The position numbers and the translations under genes were made by a program. Shown piece by piece: positions 20,962-33,504 of a stretch of 64,000 nt of DNA. Below the pieces are notes generated by a model. That model was not told the DNA's origin. It did no database searches and worked only from the letters and a program-made list of their open reading frames with translations. Source of the stretch: Tillandsia leiboldiana (Eukaryota > Streptophyta > Magnoliopsida > Poales > Bromeliaceae); the NCBI GenBank assembly GCA_029204045.2, contig CM055074.1:16171164-16235163 (forward strand), read 5' to 3'. Within the stretch, counting starts at the first letter, position 1. The number at the start of each line of letters is the position of its first letter.

Positions 20962-23900
20962 ATTGGTGAAGACCGTGGAGATCACGGTTGGACGTCGTGG
21001 ATTCGAAGTTGGACTTTGTGGATTCGATTTTGGACGCAAAATCGTGATTCGAGGCGCGTCGTGAAGGCGAGCGGAGAAGATCAACTAGGAGCGTATGAAA
21101 ACGGTTGAGTGGTTGGTTTACGGTAAATCACCTATACGTGTTTAATTCTAGTGGATTTCGCCGTGTTATCGGTCACGTGGTTGTGTTTTTACTCCTGTGA
21201 CAGAGGGTTTTCCACGTAAATCTTGTGTACTTTATTTATTTTCCGCATTGGGTTATTTTCGCAATGATTGGTGTGTTTATTACGTTTTAGACCTTATTCC
21301 ACCCCACCTCTAGGTGGTTTTTTCCCTATTCAAATCCATATAAATCCATAAACCACAAGTGGTATCAGAGAGGAATACGGTGTAACAGTGGAAAGTGGAA
21401 CATCAAAATGACCACGTTCTTCGATGAGACAAACTATGCTTATTGGAAGTCGCATGAGAGCGTTTAATTTCCATCGATGAACGGGTTTGGCAATCAATTG
21501 AGTTTGGATAGACAAATGCTATGAGGTTATAGCGATGTTGTCACCATCAAAACTAGGTCGAAATGGACTAAGAAAAAATTGATTCTTCTTCTTACAACTG
21601 CAAAGGAATATTAAGCCTTATTTAATGCTTTGTCGCAAACCGAATTCTCCAGCGTCTCGGCATGTGAGACTGCGAAGAAATCTGGGATGTCTACAAGTTA
21701 TACATGAGGAACAAGTTTAGTGAGATTCAAAAACTGCAAATGTTTACACGCAAAATTGACTCAATTTTTATGGCAGAAAGATAATCATTCACAGATTATT
21801 CTACCGATTGCAAGATATCGGTAATACATGTGCTAACTTGGGATGAGAAAATTCCAGAATCAAAAGTTGTAAGAAAAATTTTGAGAACTCTTCCGGAGGA
21901 AGATTTCGCCCTAAGGTCGCAGCCATGTGAAACAGTAAAACACCCGACGAAATCAAAGTAGAAGAATAGTTGGTGCACTTCACAACGTATGAAATGACGT
22001 TTACCTACTAACTATATTCTGGGGGAAAGCCTTCCTCTTCTTCTAAGTCTTCAGGTTTTGCATTGAAAATCAACAAAGGAAGAAGACGCAGATTCATCAT
22101 CCTCCGACGTAGATGAGAATATATCAATGGAGGATTTCGGAAACAACTTGCACTCTTGACGAGAAAATTTCGACGAAAACTTTCGAAGGGGAAATTCAAG
22201 TAAATCGTCATCTTCGTTAAGTCCCGAAAGAGAAAGGCAAAGATCTTCAAGCTTTAAGTCAAGAAAGCAAGAGGGTTCTTCAAAGGAAATAAGAACTCTG
22301 AGGGAACAAATGTTAATGTTCAAGTGCCGAGTTATGGCCAACATCTCAACGGAATGTCCCAACAAGAATCCATCAAAGAAGAAGGTATGCAAGCGTCATT
22401 GGGGAAACACTTCTACTTCCAATGAGTCATCTTCCAGTGATGAGGACGATAACGCCCCAGCATTCCATGTGTCTCAACAACTTCTCCTATATGGCTTTTC
22501 CAATTCCTCTTGTCATGTCCCAAAACCTTGGATGAAAAGAATGCAACGGACGATGAATGCGAGCGACTCGAAGGTGAAGGACTTGTTTTGCCTACCATAA
22601 ACTATTAAAGGATTCAAGAAAATGGCAAAGCAAAAACAAGAGTTTGATTGAGAAGAGTGGCGGGATCTTGAAGAACAATCTAAAGAAGCAACTTCTCTCT
22701 CAAACGCTCTTGAAGCGGAAAGGATAACTTGGTTAAAATCAATGTTCCTTCAAGAGAAGAAAAGAGCATTTCGAGAAGGCGCATTATCAAAATGGTGGAA
22801 AAGCTAACTACTTCTTGAAGCTCTACTCCGACACTCGAACAAGAAAAAATTGGAGAGACGAAGACCATATTCCAACTCAAGGACGATTTGAAGCGATTTA
22901 TTTGGAAGGAGCCAGTTGGATAAAATTGCTTGGTATCGGTCAAACGATCGGTTGGGTCTTGGATACACTCGAACCAGCAATGATCCAAGTTCGAGTGGAA
23001 ACGGTTTTTGTGCCCCAGTCGGTTTTCTCCTCCTCGACGCGAAAATCACTGCCTCCAACGTTAACAAGCCTACCTCATCTACTTCGGGTTCCCCATTCAC
23101 TAGGTATGTTGTTTCGTTGCGGTTTTGCAGGGGCCCACAAGACAAATTGCAAGAATGGAGCGAAGCGATCAAATCAAGCGACTCTTGCAACAAAATACCA
23201 ACAAGTTCATACCTAGAAATCAAGGGAAATCTTTTCAAAGGTAAAAGAACCTTGGTAGTACACCAACAGGACGACGTCATCATGGATTCAAAGCAAAAGT
23301 GATCAAGCGAACAAGACGCATTCACCACGAAATCAATGTCACAATCATTGCCGACGCATTCCAAATTGCAAGGTTGGGGTGCGCAAAGGTAAAGTCTTCC
23401 CTTGCTCTGTCATTCATACATCACTCTATGCGTATGACAATTCGTCTTGGTATCTGGATAGTGGTTGCTCACGCCACATGACCGAGATAAAAATATTTTT
23501 CAAACTCTGAGAAAACCTCCGGAGGACATGTAGTTTTTGGAGATGGACGATCTTCAAAAATTGTCGGCAAAGGAACCATTGCTATTCCAGATGGCCCGGC
23601 TTTAAACAATGTTTTGTTTGTTGAAGGCCTTAAGACTAACCTCATAAGCATTAGCCAACTTGTGATTATGGTTTTTCATTAATTCTCTTCTGTAGAATGT
23701 CTTGTAACTGATGTAAATCATTCATTTATTTTGAAAGGGGTTAGGTCACAGAACAATTGCTATGTAGTTCCTAGTAAAACAGTCAAAATTGTAACCTAGT
23801 GTCATTTGATAATGAAACACTTTGGCATGAAAGCTAGGTCACATTAACTTTAAGGAACTATCTAGAATTTCTAACAAAGACATTGTTAGAGGTGTTCCTA

Positions 23901-25239
23901 ATTGAACTTCAAGGAAAACTTGTGTGTGGTGGTTGCCAAAAGGAAAACAACGAGATCCACTCACAAGAATTTGAACCATATAGGAACAAAACAGCCATTA
24001 GAATTATGCATATGGATTTAATGGGGCCACTCGTCAACCTAGTTTGGGTGGAAAATGGTATATTTTTCTTTTGGTTGATAATTTCTCTAGATATTCTTGG
24101 GTAGAATTTTTAAAGAGAAAGCGGATACTTTTGACTCTTTTCATGATATATGTCATCGGATTATGATTGAGAAAAATGAAAAGATTGTCCGTGTTCGCAG
24201 TGATAGAGGTGGATAATTCTTATTCAAAATTCATTGATTTTTGCTCTTCAAATGCATAAAAACATGAATTCTCTGCACTTTATACACCGCAGCAAAACGG
24301 TGTAGTCGAGCGCAAAAATAGAGTTGTTCAAGAGATGGCACGTGTTATGCTTCATAGCCGGAAACTTCCTTTATATTTTTGGGCTAAAGCAATTAACACT
24401 GCTATCTATGTAATCAATCGCATCTATTTGCGCCCGGGTACTTGAATATCCTATATGAGCTATGGTTTAATAGAAACTTAATATCAAGTACTTACGTATC
24501 TTTGGGAGTCACTGTTACATTTTACGCGATCGAGAAAATCTTAGAAAATTCGACTCTCGAAGTGATGAAGGAATTTTTATGGGTTATTCTACAAATAGTA
24601 GAGCATATCGAGTATATAATCTTGAATCAAAAACGATGATTGAATTAATTAATGTTAAAGTAGATGAAGCTTCTCACTTGTCTTCTGATAATCTACTCTT
24701 GATATGTCTCCTTGATGATGAATCTCTTGCTAATGATATTGCATCCTTGCATGATAAATCTTCTGAAAATTTTGATGCATCTCATGGGTCTTCTAGTTCA
24801 TCTAATGTGCAGGAATCATCACAAATTCCCCGAGTACTCCGTTACCTCAAACGCTACGAATCTCCAAGGACCATCCGGATCAAACATCATTGGAGATCCT
24901 CAAAAAGGAGTTAGGACTCGGAGACAATTGGAATGTGGAGTCGCATGTTACGTCTCCATGGTAGAACCAATGAATAATGATGAAGCTCTTCAGGACGGAC
25001 TATTGGGATTGAAGCAAAACAAGAAGAGCTCAATCAATTCGAAAGGACAAAGTCTGGGAACTAACGAAGCCCCCGAAGCAACAACATATAATCGGTACAA
25101 AATGGATTTCAAGAACAAGAAAAATAAAGAAGGTACCTTATTCGAAACAAAGCAGATTAGTTGCTCAGGGCTATTCACAAGTGAAGGTATTGACTTTGAT
25201 GAAACTTTTGCCCACGGTAGCCCGTCTCGGAGTTAATTC
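20962..25239 (+). pseudogene. Element A LTR tail and gag-pol, second reading, error-rich
   Basis: Equivalent to 2298-6599: LTR end at 21357, primer site AGTGGTATCAGAGAGG, gag, protease (DSGCSRHMT near 23455-23485), integrase and the start of reverse transcriptase, cut by B at 25240. Dozens of one-base indels scatter the frames. The stop near the integrase start (GGATAATTC) is shared with the other reading; most frameshifts are not. The true gene is better read at 2715-6599. Confidence 0.75.
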
Positions 25240-27772
25240 TGTAGGTTTTTATATATTTAAGGATCCACAAGGATCTAATAGGTACTATCAACAACTAGAG
25301 GGGGGGGGGTGGGGTGAATAGGTGTAATACATAAAACAAATCTCCAGTGCAAAATAAAAACCAATGCGGGAAAATAAAAACAGCACACCGAGATTTACGT
25401 GGAAACTCCAATCCAGGAGAAAAAACCACGGACCAACACGGCAATAATAATCCAATAAGAAAAGGAAGATTAACAAGGTGATTACACGACTCTACGGGCT
25501 CAACCCCTCCTTCATAGTTCTTCGGACCTTGCGCTCCACCGATTGCACGTCCACTGCACACGTTCTCGAATCCACAACCGCCTCTCGAATCCACGAGCAC
25601 ACGTTTCTAATCCATGAAACGCCTTCAACACACCAAATCCACGATGCGACGTCGAATCCACGACGCAAACTCAGCCGATAAGACTATTGGCTTCGATGGT
25701 GGATCCTTTGCTTAGATTATCATTGAGGAACCGTAGAAGGAATCTCTAAGCAAAGACTAGATCAATTCGACAAAAGGATGATCTTGGAAGAACCGTCGAA
25801 TTGACCTAAAAGAGGCTAAAGAGAAGAACGATAAAAAACAACCTCTAGGGTTGCTCTCGGTGTTTTTCTAGATTGATCGGTAAGTATCGAGAAACCCTAA
25901 GTATCTATTTTATAACCCTTTGAAAACAAAATTAGAGGTCGTTTAGGAAACTTTTCCCGATATGACATTTGTGTACCCGGTACCAAATAACGTGTTCCGG
26001 TACTCAATGGTGCAAACACAGATTTTCTATTGTGTTCCGGTACCCAAGTATGTGTTCCGGTACGCAATGCAAATTACAAAAAATTCTGTGTCGGGTTTGA
26101 GGAACTCAAAGTGTGGTTCCGGTACTCAATGTAAAAACTATTTTCTAAGATAAGCTTTATCCAAAACAGACCTAGTACCGGAATCCAAACTTAAAAATAA
26201 GTTGTAAGTTAAACAAGTTCCTAAAACCAAGTCTAAACCGAGTTTCACTAATTTCCTGATTCCAATGATTATAAATGTACTTAAATCCCCATGATTTAAT
26301 TAACCATACCTGAGTGTTATCTTGAGCTCATGTTGAATCGTCAATGAGTCTTTGAAAGCTGATTTGACAATTTGCTCCCTTTAAGACTCCGACTCAACTC
26401 ACGAAATATGCCAACACCAAAACGCCGTAACAATCTCCCCCTTTGGCAATTTCGTGACAAAACCCAAAAATACATAAAAACGCTCAAGTCACTCATCTCA
26501 AACCAAAAAATCGAAATTCAATGTCATCACCAAAACATGATTTTCTTTGCGTGAAAGATCCAATAAATACAAATACATTTGAACCAAAACAGTCCTAGTA
26601 CTCTATGACTTAGGACTTGAAGTCTTAAAGTGATGTCATTCCTGCAAAAAAAAAACTCCAAACAAAATCAAACGTTAGTCGTTAGAAATTAAAATCCTAC
26701 ATTTGATTCGTCTTCCTTTTGGTTCTTTTGTTTTTCCGGCTCTTTTGTTTGTGGCTCTTGTTCTCAACTCTTTTCTTTATCTCCCCCTATCTTGAGCATC
26801 TCTATTCTCCCCCTTTATGATACGTCCATCTCATTTCCGTTCTCCCCCTTTTTGTCACAAATTGTCAAACAGTTAATATAGACAAAAAGAAACATACTAG
26901 AAGGATAAGTTCTTAGTTACATGCCCATTACAGTTCTTGTTCATCACAAAGTGAAAAGAAACTGAAAGCCAAAAACAAGAAGGAAAAGAAGTCACTCATC
27001 CTCATTTGAATCATCGTCATCATCATCATGTGATGTTGGTCCATGCGATGTACTCGGTGCAGTTGCTCCAGTGACCACATCATCATGTTTGCACCCAAGG
27101 ATATCGAAGATTTTCTTTAAACCATCCTCAAGTTTCTTGAAGCCTTGCTCCATCCTTTTCTTTAAGGAGCGAACATCCCGATGCAATGTTTGAAGTGTTA
27201 CTACCTCATCTGTTTCAGGAGATTCTTGGCGAGGCGGTGTACTCGGTGTCGCTTCACTTGCATAGCCTTTTGTATGCCCAAAAGTCTTCAAAGTGCTAAT
27301 CGACTTGGCTAAGGTGATACCATTAATTGCCCCCAAGCCGTAATCATATTTGGCACAAGAAATGTCAACTCCGTGATCTTCTAGAAGACGAGTTATCAAA
27401 ATTGGATACGGAAGAAGCTCACGTTGCCTTGTTCCCTCAATGACATGTACCATTTGTTGCCAAATAAGAAAAGGAATATTGATATTAATTCCATTGCACT
27501 CTCCGGGTGACCAAGGAAAAAGAGAAGAAATATGACTTCGTTCCAATAGAGCCTTGCAAAGTCTGGCACTTCACGACATAGCTCGTTAAAGTTAACGTGT
27601 CGCTCTCCAATGCATGTACGGTTTGCAAATCTGGCACGGCGTTTTGCACTCACATGCTGTTCACTTTCATCCACATTGGATCGCCGTTGAGAGCGCTCGC
27701 GTATTACCGGTCCACCGGTACTTCTACGCGGATCGGAGAATCCGCACCCTTCTTTTTCCTAGGAGCCATAGG
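25240..27772 (-). mobile_element. Element B, second reading
   Basis: LTR 25240-26432 (1193 bp, starts TGTAGG, ends GCCGTAACA), CCGGTAC array at about 25977-26190, purine tract from 26433, noncoding internal DNA, and accessory ORF at 26992-27769. Same junctions as 6600-9120. Confidence 0.8.
26992..27769 (-). pseudogene. Accessory ORF of element B, second reading
   Basis: Same protein as at 8339-9117 with one extra break: a T is missing near 27493 (CCATTGC against CCATTTGC), which splits the main frame. The shift between the ATG at 27769 and the main frame is present here too, with identical DNA, so it is not a random sequencing error. The C-terminal half (26992-27490) is unaffected. Confidence 0.6.
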
Positions 27773-29898
27773 TGTTGGGTTATACGTAATATAGATCTAA
27801 ATAGGGGAAAAAACCTAGAGGGGGGTGAATAGGTGTAAACAATAAACACTCAAAAAATCATTGCGCAATAAAACCCAATGCGGAAATATAAATGAACACG
27901 CAAGATTTTTACGTGGAAAAACTCCAAGCCGGAGTAAAAAACCACGGGACCGATAACACGGTGAAATCCACTAGAATTAAAACACGTACAAGGTGATTTA
28001 ACGTACTCACAGACGACTCAACCTTTACCATACGCTCCTAGTTGATCTTCTCCGCTCGCTCCGCAACGCGTCTCGAATCCACGATCTGCGTCCAACGCCG
28101 AATCCACGGCGTCCAACGTCGAGTCCACGACGTCCGACCGAATCCACGGTCTTCACCCAGTAGCACGCTTCGAATCCACGAACGTACCTCGCTCCGAATC
28201 CACGAGAGTGGTTGAACCTTGAATCCACAAGGACACGCGAGTCCACGCGCCGATTTTTGGGGAAATCGTTGTTTTTGGGTGGTGATGATCCGCCGAATAC
28301 TTAGATTAGAAATAGATCGGAAATACCATCTAAGTATTCATTGATTTGATTCTACTCAAAATCTGAGTATGAAAACCTAGAATCAAATCAATCAATTATA
28401 GATGAAGAAACATAGAATTAAATCTAGTATTTCCTTTCTTCTCTATATGTGGATTATTCTATCACGGCCGTCTTTTTCAATATATGCTGTTACGGCATTT
28501 TGGTATTGGCATATTTCGTGAGTCAAGTCAGTGAGTTGAGTCGGAGTCTTAAAGGGATCAAATTGTCAATCAGCAATCAAAGACTTAGAGAAGATTCAAC
28601 AAGAGCTCAAGTTGACACTCAGTGTCTTGAATCTTGAAGATTGAAGTTGAAGAATTGTGGATCAGTTACATCAATCTCAAGAAGAAAGTATTCAAAAGGA
28701 TCAGGTATGGTTAACTAAATAATTTTGGTGATCCGAATACTTTCTTATAGTATAGAAACACTTGGAAGAATTTTTAATTTCATAATAATCAAAAACTGGT
28801 GTTCGGACATGTTCAGGATCCGGATCAGGGCCAACGATCCGGATCCCGAAGGTTGTTGCTTCATACAAGACTTCGATCCGGATCCATGCAATTTCTGATC
28901 CGGATCCCGAATGTTAAGTTTTCTGATTTGTATGAACGATCCGGATCGGGCAATGCGATCCGGATCCCGAACCCTTGGTTTTCTGGAATCGTCAATCTCG
29001 TTACGACGATCCGGATCGCAGTAAATCCGATCCGGATCGCCGTCCTGAAAATTTCCAGATAAGGTAAGTTTTTGATTCTTATCTCTTTCCAAAGGTTTCT
29101 AAACTATAAATAGACACTTAGGGTTTCTCAAAAACGTGGGAGCTACGGCCGATCTTTTTATAAAACTCTTGAGAGCAACCCTAGAGGCTAGGTTTTCATC
29201 GTTCTTCTTTATAGCCTCTTTTAGGTCAATTCGATGGTTCTTTCAAGAACATATCTTTTGTCGAATTGATCTAATCTTTGCTTAGAGATTTCTTCTACGG
29301 TTCTTCATTGATAATCTAAGCAAAGGATCACCATCGAAGTCAATATTCTTATCGACTGAGTTTGCGTCGTGGATTCGACGTGGCATCGTGGATTCGGTGT
29401 GCTAAAGGCGTTTCGTGGATTCGAAGCGTGCGTTCGTGGATTCGAACGTGAGCAGTGGACGTGCAAAATCGGTGGAGCGCGAGGTCCAAGAAATTGAAGG
29501 AGGGGTTAAATCCGTGGAGACGGTAATCACCTTGTTATTCTTCTTTTCTTAGGGATTGTTATTGCGCGGATATCCAACCGGTCAGCGCAAGGTCCGAAGA
29601 AGCTGAAGGAGGGGTTGAGTCCGTGGAGTCGGTAATCACCTTGTTATTCTTCTATTCTTAGTGGATTGTTATTGCGTGTTGGTCCGTGGTTTTTCTCCTG
29701 GATTGGAGTTTCCACGTAAATCTCGGTGTGCTGTTTTTATTTTCCGCATTGGTTTTTATTTTGCACTGAGATTGAGTTTTTAAGTATTACACCTATTCAC
29801 CCCCCCTCTAGTTGTTTGATAGTACCTATTTAGATCCTTGTGGATCCATAATAACTCTACAATTGGTATCAGAGCGGGTTTTAGGTTTATCTATCTTG

Positions 29899-31856
29899 AT
29901 GGGTGAAAGTGGTAATATTTATAGACCTCCTCTTTTTGATGGGACTAATTATGCTTATTGGAAAGTGCGGATGAGAGCTTTTCTCATCGCAATTGATGAG
30001 CGAGTATGGCAATCCGTGGAATGCGGTTGGGTGCATCCTGTTGAGGAAGTAGGAAATTCTACTACCCCAAAACCTCGCTCTAGATGGTCCAAAGAGGAAT
30101 TTGAAAGATCTTCTTACAATGGGAAAGGTATGAACGCTTTATTTAATTCTCTTTCCTCGACTGAGTTCACAAGAATTTCCGCGTGTGAAACCGCGAAGGA
30201 AATTGGGATATTCTCAAAATTACACATGAGGGTACTAATCTTGTAAAAATTCAAAAGCTCCAGATGCTTACAAGTCAATTTGACTCTATTCATATGGAAG
30301 GGCATGAATTGTTTACAGATTATTACACTAGACTTCAAGATGTAATAAATACATGTGCTAATTTAGGAGAAAAGATCCCGGAGTCGAAAATTGTAAGAAA
30401 GATACTTCGGACTCTTCCGGAACGGTTTAGGGCAAAGGTTACCGCCATTGAAACCGTTAGTCATCCGGATGAGATGAGTGTAGAGGAATTAGTAGGTGCT
30501 TTGCAAACTTATGAAATGACTTTTCCTACTAATCAAGTTTCTTCCAAGTCTTCTTCTAAGCTTACAGGTATTGCATTCAAATCAACAAAGGAAGAAGATA
30601 GCGAATCAAGTTCCGACGATGAAATCTCTTTTGCCGATTTGGAAGAACAATTGGCGCGGATCGTAAAGAAATTTCGTCGAAAATTTTGGAAGAATCGAAC
30701 CGATGGATCTTCATCCATGAAATCTTCTAAAGGATCATCGGGTTCTAAATCCTCTAAACTCAAAAGCTTTGCAAAACCTTCTAAAGAAAAAGAAAAAGAT
30801 GATTTCGAAGGGGAAATCCAATGCTATCGATGCAAAGGCTACGGCCATTTTTCAATGGATTGTCCTTCTAAGAAATCATATAAAAAGAAGGCTTTGTAAG
30901 CGAAAACTTGGGACGATTCTACTTCTAATGAATCGACCTCATGTATAGAGGAAAAAATCGTTGCTTCTCATGCCTCTCATTTTCCCTCTTCTAATAATTG
31001 TTTATCATCTTTAGTCACTGACTCTACTCCTTTGATTTTGTATGAAACATCAACAACCGGCGGAGAGTCATCAAGTGAGGGGGAGTCGGACGAGGAAGAA
31101 CTCGTTGAGGCATATCAACAACTTCTTGCGGAATCTAAGAAGATGGCCAAACATATCAAGAAGTTGAGAAAGCAACGACTTGAGAATCAAGACGAGAATC
31201 ATGCTTTAAAGATCAAACTTCATGATCTCGAGGAGGAACGAGAGCTTTTATTGAATAATAATAAAATCCTCCAAGAAAAGATAAATCAATCGGAAACGGT
31301 CGTTAATTCCCATATTGACAAGATTGATTTTCTAGAAAAACAGTTTGAGGAGATTCATGTCACCAACCAAGCATTGACCAAACAAGTTCATCAACTTAAA
31401 TCCGACATACAAAGGATCTCAACCGATTCCAAGAAACTTGAGTGTATGTCCGGTTTAGGTCAAACAAGTAAGGTTGGTTTGGGATTCAAAAAGGACCAAA
31501 CTGTGCATGCTTCAAGTTCCACAATGAAATTGAAAGGAAGAACTTGTCACTTATGTGGACTTGAAGGACATTTGGTGAGGGATTGCCCGAAAAAGAGAAA
31601 GAAAAATCCTTCGGCAACTTCATCTACGGAGCGGACTCAACGGACTCAAAAGACACATCAAGTCAAAAGAGTTCACTCAATCCATCAAAGGTCCGAGCCA
31701 CATCATCAATCATACAAGTGGATCATTGCAAGGCAAAGACCTAAGGTGGATCAACAGTCAAAGCGGACAACCCCCGGCCACAACGAATCAAGACAACCCA
31801 AAATCCAGCGATTTTGGATTCGGAAAGGTGATATCTTTCCTTGTCTTAAGTTCTAA
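29899..31856 (+). pseudogene. gag of F1, second reading
   Basis: Start MGESGNIYRPP at 29899. A missing T near 30203 shifts the frame once; the frame then runs to the TAA at 30897-30899 (Gln in F2). The remainder, with coiled coil and second CCHC knuckle (CHLCGLEGHLVRDC, about 31546-31587), is open to the end at 31856. After ignoring the missing T, the only defect is the internal stop, which would give a protein ending just after the first zinc knuckle. Confidence 0.82.
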
Positions 31857-33504
31857 ATAGCTTATGACTGTATGTAATGCTTTGATTGGTTTTCCCCTTC
31901 ATATCTTTCTTAATCTTTGCATTACATGTTTTTCAATGCTCTTCGTTTTTATACTTTGTTTTTGAACAAAAGGATTTTTAATGAACAAGTGCATTGAATG
32001 AAAAGGGCTTTCACTTTCATTCACTCCAAATTAATTTTATATGGATTATCAACTTTACTTCATAATCATAATCTTGAAGATACTTCATTATAGGAGTTTT
32101 TGATATTATAAGCATCAAATTTTAGAAATCATGTGTGATCTTCAGATGCTTAATCTATCTCGGTTGTGTGAGTTCTTTGTGATAAACATGAGACAACCGA
32201 TTGACTAAAATTTGGGATTTAATTCTTTCACGTAAGAGATTGCCTTCTTACAAGGGTAAATAATTGAATTATGAAAGATGTGGAAAGAGTTACATCCGAA
32301 AGGAGTGTGAAAACTACCACCACATGCTGGAAAGAGCTGCCACCCCGGTCGTCCGGTTTGTGTGTGAAGCTACCACATGTTATGGATGCTTGATAGTATT
32401 TTATGAGAAAATCTTTAGTTGAAGCATTTGGAGATTTATATGCAAAACTCTTATATTTTGAACAATCTCCTGGTTGGTATAAGGTGGAATAGTTGAAAGA
32501 TGCTCAAAGAGCCACCCTTAGGTATTTTAGTGCTTATCTCAAATTTGAAAGGGTAAGAAATCAAATTGATGTCATTTGGAAATCTCTGTAAGTCATCTTT
32601 GTAAATCCGTTACATCTTGATAGAGTTTGGATCTCAAGATTATTTTTGATGACTTGTGTTTGATGAATATAACATGAAAAACGGTTTATAATGTTTTACC
32701 TTTATTTTTCATGATTTTGGAGTAAATCTTTTTAATTTTGTGAAATTAATTGGATTGAATGACATCTGTGTGAATTCACTGTTTAAAGCACTTAAATTGA
32801 TTTCTTGATGGAATACAAATCGGTATTTGAAAAGATTCTAAAATCTGGATTTGTTTCAAGAAATTATTTGATTTTTGTTTTCTGGTATAGGTACGGAATC
32901 TGCATTTTTGTTATATACCAGAACTGAGTTTTTATCTCTCTTTCTCTATGAACTAATATTGTTAGTGATTTACTTTTGTCTAGTATGTTCACTGTTTGAC
33001 AATTTGTGACAAAAAGGGGGAGAAGAGAAATGATCGGAGATGAGATCATCAAGAGAGTACAAACGAAAATGAAAAAATGGGGGAGAACGGAAAATGATGA
33101 TCGTATCACAAAGGGGGAGAACATAGATGCTCAAGAACATGGAGAACATGGAAAACATGTTAGAGATGCTCAAGATAGGGGGAGACAAAGAAAAAATTGA
33201 AAGAGCCGAAAAACAAAAGAACCAAAAGGAAGACGGATCAAATGTAGGATTTTAAATTCTAACAACTAACGTTTGATTTTGTTTGGAGTTTTGTTTTGCA
33301 GGAATTACATCACTTTAAGACTCCAAGTCCTAAGTCATAGAGTATGTTCTAGGACTGTTTGGTTCAAATGTAATTTTGTATTTATTGGATCTTTCACGCA
33401 AAGAAAATCAATGTTTTGGTGATGACATTGAGTTTCGATTTTTTGGTTTAAGATGAGTGACTTGAGCGCTTTTATGTATTTTTGGGTTTTGTCACGAAAT
33501 TGCC
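31857..33504 (+). other. Noncoding 3' internal region of F1, second reading
   Basis: No gene seen. The conserved block is at 32274-32379 with the GCTCAAAGAGC hairpin about 130 bp further on. Content equals 13217-14866. Confidence 0.6.
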
